Shown one piece after another: positions 58,687 to 64,000 of a DNA stretch of 64,000 nucleotides. The stretch covers positions 62,001 to 126,000 of the forward strand of contig JAEUKT010000002.1 of NCBI GenBank assembly GCA_016794125.1, read 5' to 3'. The notes beneath the pieces were generated by a model, which saw only the letters and a program-made list of their open reading frames with translations, searched no databases and was not told where the DNA came from. The stretch is from Alphaproteobacteria bacterium. GTDB taxonomy: Bacteria; Pseudomonadota; Alphaproteobacteria; Micavibrionales; UBA2020. Both the position numbers and the translations under genes were made by a program. The stretch's first letter is position 1; each line of letters starts with the position of its first letter.

Positions 58687-58999
58687 TATGAATCACCTGT
58701 TTGAATTGCTGTCGGGCATCCTACACATTTATAAATATACGTCCAGCGACACGTTCCATAAAAAGTTCCGCAGAAAAAATTTTTGCGCCTTTAAACATAA
58801 AGAGAACGCATCGTTAAATTATTATGAAATTAGTTTTCTGTTTTCCTTTTGATAGAAAATGGAATTGTATTATATTTGTGACAGTCATCGTTAACCAACT
58901 GGGTGTTCTCCACCCGTTCTCATACCAGCATCTAGGCTTGCAAACACTTCCGTACTGGTGTTCACTCGCGCCAAGCTTAATGAAAAGAAGGTTTCAGAC
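58687..58999 (+). promoter_or_regulatory. intergenic region with a promoter and leader hairpin
   Basis: AT-rich. -35 TTGATA (58849-58854), 16 bp, -10 TATATT (58871-58876) drive the peptidase gene, leaving a leader of about 117 nt with a small hairpin GGGTG / CACCC (58901-58905 / 58911-58915). A 54-codon frame from 58687 has no ribosome-binding site. Nothing else recognised. Confidence 0.5.
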
Positions 59000-60550
59000 T
59001 TGCTTCAATTCACATCGCCCCGTGCCCGCATGTTCCGCAAGCGCCGTTATGGCCTGCGCCACATCATTCTCTCCGCTGTTGTCCTGTCTGCTGCCTACGG
59101 CTTTATGCCGTCCGGCGAAACGACGACCGCCGTTGCGCCTGTTTCCGCTGTCGTGGCCGCTGTAGCGCCCGCCGCACCCGTTTCGCACGGCTATGAAGTG
59201 CTGAACCTGAAAGACGCGTTTGACGCAAAGCCCGTGCAGCCGTCCTATCAAGTTACTTCGACCGAAGAAACGGCCGCCAAGCCGCAGGTCGTGATCGCCG
59301 ACCAGCCCCAGCCCAAGCTGGAACGCCAGCTGTCCTATATCCAGTCCGGCATCACCCGCCTGCTGGAAGCCGGCACCGACCTCAAGGAAATCTTTGATAA
59401 CGAAAAGAAACTCCATGTCGGCAAGGGCGATACGCTGATGGATCTTCTCGTGAAGAACGACGTTCCCCGCGATGACGCGTACAGCGCGATTCAGGCGCTC
59501 AAGAAAGTCTATGATCCGCGCGACCTGAATCCTGCCCACCAGATAACCGTGTTCTTCCACAAGGATCCCGCCATCGCCGATCCCAAATTCGTCGGCCTGC
59601 GCATCGAGCGCGACAGCGTCAATTCACTGGTCGTCAACCGCGATGCTGACGGCAGCTTCATGGTCAATGCCGAAGCAAAAACCGTCCACCGCGAGATGAA
59701 GGCGTATCATGCCAAGATCAACAGCTCGCTGTATGTCGACGCGAAAGAAGCCGGCGTGCCAGACAACATCATTCTGTCGCTCATCAAGATGTATTCGATG
59801 GGCGTTGACTTCCAGCGCGAAATCCATAACGGCGACTCCTTCAACGTCATGTACGAACAATATGTGACCGACGACGGCCGCGTTGTGCCGAACAAGGGCG
59901 AGATCGTGTATGCGAAACTTGCGCTGTCCGACCGCATCATGCCGCTGTACCGCTTTGAAAGCGCGAACGGCGATGTCGAATATTTCGACCAGACCGGCCA
60001 GTCGGTGAAGAAGCCGCTCATGAAAACGCCGATCGACGGCGCACGCATCACCTCGAAATTCGGCTTCCGCCGCCATCCGGTGCTGGGATATAACAAGCTG
60101 CACAAGGGCATCGATTTCGGCGCCCCGCGCGGCACGCCCATCTACGCAGCCGGCGACGGCGTCGTGGAACGCGCCGGTAAATTCTCGTCCTACGGCAACT
60201 ACATCAAGATCCGCCACCGCGCAGGCCTCGAAACGGCCTATGCGCACATGAACGGCTTCAAGTCGGGCGTGAAGGCGGGTTCGCGCGTCAAGCAGGGCCA
60301 GGTTATCGGTTATGTGGGAACGACCGGCCGCTCGACCGGCCCGCACCTGCACTACGAAATCCTGATGGGCGGCAAGCAGGTTAACCCCGCTTCCGTAAAA
60401 CTGGCTGGCGGCAGCTCGCTGGCTGGCAAGGACCTGAAGAAGTTCAAGGCGAATATCGCGAAAATCGACGGCACCTTCGCGCAGGCTTTGCAACCCGCAG
60501 CCCCTGCCGTGGCTTCGGCTGAAACGACTGCGGTCGCCGCGCAAAACTGA
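59000..60550 (+). CDS. M23 family peptidoglycan endopeptidase
   Basis: About 516 residues. An N-terminal basic stretch and membrane helix (HIILSAVVLSAAYGF) anchor it, followed by a Pro/Ala/Val-rich linker and an OapA/LysM-like segment (VGKGDTLMDLLVKNDVPRDD). The C-terminal M23 domain has zinc ligands in LHKGIDFGAPRGTP (His, Asp) and GPHLHYEIL (HxH), with AYAHMNGF. It cleaves cross-links in peptidoglycan, in the manner of MepM. The best site is TTG at 59000 behind AGAAGG; ATG at 59030 and GTG at 58958 are alternatives. Followed by its own terminator. Confidence 0.9.
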   Translation: MLQFTSPRARMFRKRRYGLRHIILSAVVLSAAYGFMPSGETTTAVAPVSAVVAAVAPAAPVSHGYEVLNLKDAFDAKPVQPSYQVTSTEETAAKPQVVIADQPQPKLERQLSYIQSGITRLLEAGTDLKEIFDNEKKLHVGKGDTLMDLLVKNDVPRDDAYSAIQALKKVYDPRDLNPAHQITVFFHKDPAIADPKFVGLRIERDSVNSLVVNRDADGSFMVNAEAKTVHREMKAYHAKINSSLYVDAKEAGVPDNIILSLIKMYSMGVDFQREIHNGDSFNVMYEQYVTDDGRVVPNKGEIVYAKLALSDRIMPLYRFESANGDVEYFDQTGQSVKKPLMKTPIDGARITSKFGFRRHPVLGYNKLHKGIDFGAPRGTPIYAAGDGVVERAGKFSSYGNYIKIRHRAGLETAYAHMNGFKSGVKAGSRVKQGQVIGYVGTTGRSTGPHLHYEILMGGKQVNPASVKLAGGSSLAGKDLKKFKANIAKIDGTFAQALQPAAPAVASAETTAVAAQN

Positions 60551-60568
60551 GACAACCGATACGCTTTT

Positions 60569-60606
60569 AAAAGACCCGCTTGATCCTGTCAGGCGGGTCT
60601 TTTAAT
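60569..60606 (+). terminator. intrinsic terminator
   Basis: AAAAGACCCGC (60569-60579) pairs with GCGGGTCTTTT (60593-60603). Ends the M23 peptidase gene. Confidence 0.85.
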
Positions 60607-60639
60607 TTGGTGCATTCCCTTTTCCCGCCGGAGGTTTTC

Positions 60640-60981
60640 ATGCGCACGCCACTCCTCTCAGCCCTATTTTTATCTCTGGCCATGGCCGCGCCCGCGCAGG
60701 CCGCCGCAGACCGCCTGACGGCGGGCGAATTGATGCGGATGTGCAGCAGCGAGCATGATGTCGATTACGGATATTGCGCAGGCTATATCACGGCGGTCGC
60801 CGACCAGATGCTGGCGGCAGGCACGGCCGCCGGCCAGCGTGCCTGCAACCACGAAGGCATCCGCAGCCAGCAATATGTGGATGTGTTCCGCTCCTACGCC
60901 GAGATATTCCCCGAGCGCATGAACGACGAGGCAGAATCAACCGTCGCCGCATCCTTCGCCCGCGCGTTTCCCTGCCGCTGA
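60640..60981 (+). CDS. Rap1a/Tai-like exported protein
   Basis: 113 residues. Signal peptide MRTPLLSALFLSLAMAAPAQ, then a helical domain with LTAGELMRMCSSEHDVDYGYCAGYITAVADQM and a terminal FARAFPC: four Cys placed as in the Rap1a/Tai family (PF18602). Founding members neutralise type VI secretion peptidoglycan amidases. No secretion system or effector gene lies nearby, so here it may be a general periplasmic member; it does follow a peptidoglycan peptidase gene. GGAGG before the ATG at 60640. Confidence 0.75.
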   Translation: MRTPLLSALFLSLAMAAPAQAAADRLTAGELMRMCSSEHDVDYGYCAGYITAVADQMLAAGTAAGQRACNHEGIRSQQYVDVFRSYAEIFPERMNDEAESTVAASFARAFPCR

Positions 60982-61461
60982 CTAGCGATAGGTGCCGAAG
61001 ACGTTCTGACTTTTGCCGCTCGCGTCGGTGATGCTCAGGAACGGATCCTGTTCTGCCCCGCCCAGCTGCAGCCCCATGACAATGCGGTCACGGCCCGATT
61101 TATCCTTCATGATCATCACGGGCGATTCATTTTCGCCCGCCAGGCGGAACAGCAGCCGGATATGGCCCGTCGTATCGGATAAAGCCAGCAGCGGCAACCC
61201 GCGCTCGCCCGCGCCGTTATACGTGCCCATTTGCAATCTCATCTGCCCGTTTTCGCCGTAAAAGACCTGTCCCGGCTGCCCGTCGCTCACATAGGTGGCG
61301 ATACCCTTGGCGTTCTTCTGGTCGCGCAGCGCAAAGTAGCTGTCGGACTGACCTTGTGCATCCGCCGCTTTTGGCGCGAACACCGCTTGGCCCACGAAGC
61401 CGCCCGTGAAAGAAAAAGCCGCGATCAAAAAACACGCGGCAACCGTTTTCTTTATCGTCAT
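60982..61461 (-). CDS. exported protein of unknown function
   Basis: 159 residues. An N-terminal hydrophobic segment (about 8-30) acts as signal or anchor. The mature part has short beta-strand units, for example GQVFYGENGQMRLQMGTY, GLPLLALSDTTGHIRLLFRL and PVMIMKDKSGRDRIVMGLQL, suggesting a small repetitive beta structure. GGAG stands 7 bases upstream of the ATG. Not recognised. Abuts the Rap1a-like gene stop to stop. Confidence 0.72.
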   Translation of the reverse strand: MTIKKTVAACFLIAAFSFTGGFVGQAVFAPKAADAQGQSDSYFALRDQKNAKGIATYVSDGQPGQVFYGENGQMRLQMGTYNGAGERGLPLLALSDTTGHIRLLFRLAGENESPVMIMKDKSGRDRIVMGLQLGGAEQDPFLSITDASGKSQNVFGTYR

Positions 61462-61473
61462 ATCAATCTCCTG

Positions 61474-61923
61474 TTATGCTTTTTGTTCCCATTTGCCGCC
61501 ATCGCCCTGCTGGTAATAGGCGATGGTATGGCCTTGTTCCTTGTACTGCTTCCATCGCGCGCGCGCCGCCTGCACCGCATTGTCGTCGTTGCCATCGAAA
61601 ATTTCGCAGGCGAGCGTGAAGCGGCTTACATCATCGCACGCCGCACCATCGGTTAAGATCAGCACATTCGCGCTATTTGGGTTTGCGTCTTCGTCGGTCA
61701 GGAAAACCGGCTGGTCGGCTTCGGTGCCGTCCTTGACATAGCCATGCGGCAGGAAGCTGGCGGGGTCATAGGTCCACAGGGCTGTATCCAGCGCCTCCAC
61801 CCGTTCGCGTGACCCTGCCTTGACCAGCACGCGGTATTTGCGCTCCAGCGCCTTTGCCACGATTTCGGGCAGCGCCTGTTCGAGGCGCTTCACGGTCAGG
61901 TGGTAAAAACGGACATCCGTCAT
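61474..61923 (-). CDS. holC: DNA polymerase III chi subunit
   Basis: 149 residues from the ATG at 61923 (MTDVRFYHLTVKRLEQALPEI). Recognised by VRFYHL at the start, KYRVLVKAGSRERVEALDTALWTYDPASFLPHG and the closing ARARWKQYKEQGHTIAYYQQ. Chi links the clamp-loader to single-strand binding protein. The frame is open to 62028 but that part is not conserved. Confidence 0.9.
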   Translation of the reverse strand: MTDVRFYHLTVKRLEQALPEIVAKALERKYRVLVKAGSRERVEALDTALWTYDPASFLPHGYVKDGTEADQPVFLTDEDANPNSANVLILTDGAACDDVSRFTLACEIFDGNDDNAVQAARARWKQYKEQGHTIAYYQQGDGGKWEQKA

Positions 61924-61988
61924 GCTTGCTTGGAACCTCTGAAATACCCTATGATTATTGGGAGATTTATACGAAAGCGCAAGGACAT

Positions 61989-62495
61989 ATGGACTGGAAA
62001 ACGGCATCTGCCGACGAAAAACTGGCATTGGTGCGCGATATCAACCGCGTCGAGCCTGTGTATAAATTCAGCCCCGATGACAGCATCGTGGAAACCCTGC
62101 CGCTTGCCTTTTACCCCGGCGGGCAGCTTGTGTCGATCGTCAAGCCCATGCCGCTTCAGCCTCAATTGTGGTACGTGAAGCTGCCCGAAGAAATCGTCAA
62201 CCTTGACGGTTCGACCGCCAATATCCATCACCTGAACGACCGCGCGCCGCTGCAGTTATCGCAACAGACCATCGCCGACTACCTGAAATTCCGCCTCTAT
62301 TTCGCCGGAAATATGTGGATGGAAGGCGTGGTGGCGATCGAGGCAGCCGAGGGCTTTCATGCGACCGCGCGCGTTCTGGAACAGGAAGGCCTGTTCGAAA
62401 AAAAATTCACGGTTAGCCCGCGCGGCGAAATCACCCTGCAAAGCAAGAAAAAGCTGGGCAGCGGCAAGCGCGTCCCCGACCGCTTCAGCTTTTAA
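61989..62495 (+). CDS. protein of unknown function
   Basis: 168 residues with AAGGA close before the ATG at 61989. No signal peptide and no membrane helix. Features include PLAFYPGGQLVSIVKP, LWYVKLPEEIVNLDGSTANI and a basic C-terminus (KSKKKLGSGKRVPDRFSF). I do not recognise the family. Divergent from holC, 4 bases of overlap with the acyl-ACP synthetase stop. Confidence 0.68.
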   Translation: MDWKTASADEKLALVRDINRVEPVYKFSPDDSIVETLPLAFYPGGQLVSIVKPMPLQPQLWYVKLPEEIVNLDGSTANIHHLNDRAPLQLSQQTIADYLKFRLYFAGNMWMEGVVAIEAAEGFHATARVLEQEGLFEKKFTVSPRGEITLQSKKKLGSGKRVPDRFSF

Positions 62496-64000
62496 GCCTC
62501 CGCCGCCATTTTCTGCAGCCGCACGTAATCGGTTTTGCCCGTACCCAACACGGGAATTTCCGACGGCACGATCTTTTTCGGCACCGACAACTCGCTTAAA
62601 CCTGACGCCTTGAAATGCGCGGAAATCGCATCGGACACTGCGTTCGGATAGGTCGTGAACAGGATCAGCTTCTCGCCCTTCTTGTCGTCCTTAACGCTCA
62701 CAACCGCGTGCTGGTGGCCCGGCCAGAGTTTTTGCAACGCCATTTCAACAGCGGTCAGCGACACCATTTCGCCTGCGATTTTCGCAAAGCGTTTCATGCG
62801 CCCCTTGATGGTGATAAAGCCGTCTTCATCCAGCGCCACGATATCGCCGGTATCGTACCAGCCTTCATCGGGCGGCTGCAAAATACCGGGGGCATCGGCC
62901 TTCAGGTAGCCCATCATCACGTTGGGCCCGCGCATGACCAGCTTGCCGGAATTTTCCTCGATCCCCTCGACCTGTTCGAGTTTGTGGTCGATGCCGGGCA
63001 TCAGGCGGCCGACGCTGCCGGCCTTGTTGTGCATCGGCGTGTTGATCGAAATGACCGGCGCGGTTTCGGTCGCGCCATATCCTTCGAAAATCCGCACGCC
63101 GTATTTTTCGGCATAGACGCGGCGCGTCTCGTCCTTCAGCTTCTCCGCACCTGCAAACACGTAGCGGATAGCGTGGAAATCGTACGGATGCGCAAAACGC
63201 GCATAACCCGAAAGGAAGGTGTCCGTGCCGAACAGGATGGTCGCATTCGTGTCGTAAATCAGTTCCGGCACGATGCGGTAATGCAGCGGCGACGGGTAAT
63301 AAAACGCACGCATGCCGGACAGGATCGGCAGCAGCGTGCCGCCGGTCAGACCGAAGGAATGGAACATCGGCAGGCAGTTGAACACGATGTCCTTCGGGCC
63401 GAAATCGATACGGCTCGCCACCTGATAGCGGTTGGACTGGATGTTCCGGTGCGACAGGACGACGCCCTTGGGCGTACCTTCCGAGCCGGAGGTGAACAGG
63501 ATAACCGCAGGATCATGCGCGCTGGCCTTGCGGCGGAAGCTATCAAGCGTTGCGGGCATATAACGCGCGGCGAGGCCGTAGAGCCGTTCGACAAAGCCGA
63601 TTTCGGCGCGCAAATCCTCCAGATACACGAATTCGACGCCGACCGCCTGCATCGCCTCGATCGTCGGGCCCATCTTGCCCATCTCGATAAAGCGGCGCGA
63701 AGTGATGACGGTTTTCAGCTTCGCCGTTTCGCAGGCGCTGACGACCTGCGCAGGGCCAGAGGAAAAATTGATCATCGCCGGCACTTTGCGCAGCGCATGG
63801 AGCGCAAAAAAGGCGACTGATGTGCCAACCATGTTCGGCAGCAGCACCCCGACGGCAGGTATCGTCGCGCCTTCGCCCGTTTTCAGGCGCTTGTCCATGA
63901 CCTTGGCCAGTACAAAGGCACGGCTGATGAAGTCGCGGTAGGTGACAGGCTCGCGCAAGGGGTCTTCTGCGATGATATGCTTGGTGCCATAGAGGCGCGA
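62492..64000 (-). CDS. aas: acyl-ACP synthetase / AMP-dependent ligase domain, Aas-like (partial)
   Basis: The gene runs off the right edge; 503 residues are visible with no stop or convincing start. It has the AMP-binding P-loop ILFTSGSEGTPKGVVLSH (about residues 170-190 of the visible part), the A5 element EGYGATETAPVIS and the A7 motif GWYDTGDIV. VLLPNMVGTSVAFFALHALRK fits Aas-type acyl-ACP synthetases, which activate fatty acids for transfer to lysophospholipid. The missing N-terminal part may carry a PlsC acyltransferase and possibly LplT domain; this cannot be seen. Confidence 0.85.
   Translation of the reverse strand, partial: SRLYGTKHIIAEDPLREPVTYRDFISRAFVLAKVMDKRLKTGEGATIPAVGVLLPNMVGTSVAFFALHALRKVPAMINFSSGPAQVVSACETAKLKTVITSRRFIEMGKMGPTIEAMQAVGVEFVYLEDLRAEIGFVERLYGLAARYMPATLDSFRRKASAHDPAVILFTSGSEGTPKGVVLSHRNIQSNRYQVASRIDFGPKDIVFNCLPMFHSFGLTGGTLLPILSGMRAFYYPSPLHYRIVPELIYDTNATILFGTDTFLSGYARFAHPYDFHAIRYVFAGAEKLKDETRRVYAEKYGVRIFEGYGATETAPVISINTPMHNKAGSVGRLMPGIDHKLEQVEGIEENSGKLVMRGPNVMMGYLKADAPGILQPPDEGWYDTGDIVALDEDGFITIKGRMKRFAKIAGEMVSLTAVEMALQKLWPGHQHAVVSVKDDKKGEKLILFTTYPNAVSDAISAHFKASGLSELSVPKKIVPSEIPVLGTGKTDYVRLQKMAAEA

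Noticed and set aside
58687-58852. 54-codon open frame after the fabI start
   Set aside because: No RBS, unusual composition and it ends before the likely promoter of the peptidase gene.
60640-60981. Type VI secretion toxin-immunity pair
   Set aside because: No effector, hcp, vgrG or other secretion gene is present; only the immunity-like fold is suggested.

Overview
The window looks like chromosomal DNA from a free-living, GC-rich alphaproteobacterium. Supporting signs are a joined mdh/sucCD/sucA/sucB/lpd block, a DUF2336 gene next to zapE, an enoyl-ACP reductase-chorismate synthase pair, two entericidin-type lipoproteins, and GCTA-type -10 elements. A Rhodospirillales or Micavibrio-like lineage is possible, but that is inference. 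I saw no rRNA, tRNA, CRISPR array, prophage or transposase gene.

Layout. 1-10 kb: NAD+ synthetase, a divergent PRPP synthetase, a YiiX-like papain-fold protein, an MFS exporter, glycogen debranching enzyme, a small membrane-anchored EndoU nuclease and a lysine 2,3-aminomutase-like radical SAM enzyme. 10-19.5 kb: a GNAT acetyltransferase, RimO, an ankyrin protein, a secreted dienelactone hydrolase, a chemoreceptor, MscL and an unrecognised 1163-residue protein with its own promoter and terminator. 19.5-25 kb: an envelope-stress block with two small lipoproteins, an ECF sigma / anti-sigma / metal-sensor-like operon with 1-4 nt overlaps and a divergent Spy-like periplasmic protein, followed by a hydrolase and an HExxH protein. 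25-32.6 kb: histidine catabolism (hutF, hutI, hutG, hutH, hutU) by the formiminoglutamate deiminase route. 32.6-44 kb: lpd, which lies 12 bp upstream of hutU, then sucB, sucA, sucD, sucC and mdh with small accessory genes.

Between lpd and the rest of the suc block lies the most striking element: three tandem, nearly identical units at 34126-34627 on the + strand. Each has a promoter-like element, a hairpin presenting an anti-Shine-Dalgarno loop (CUCC) and a strong intrinsic terminator. I read this as a three-copy small-RNA array that I do not recognise as a named family. Beside it is a CoiA-like zinc-motif gene, also on the + strand, so the array and this gene interrupt the minus-strand TCA block.

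44-64 kb: a very AT-rich spacer, a C39-like protein, a Sel1-repeat protein, DUF2336, zapE, a His-rich 56-residue protein, an esterase, an acyl-CoA dehydrogenase, two tandem paralogues ending in GSFDL, a lytic transglycosylase behind a sigma-54 promoter, SppA, a structured intergenic region with a candidate sRNA and two DnaA-box sequences, aroC, fabI, an M23 peptidase, a Rap1a/Tai-like protein, holC and a partial acyl-ACP synthetase.

How the genes work together: the hut enzymes convert histidine to glutamate, which can enter the TCA cycle at 2-oxoglutarate, the substrate of the SucA/SucB/Lpd complex encoded alongside. SucCD and Mdh continue the pathway. The tandem sRNAs sit at the junction of these two modules.
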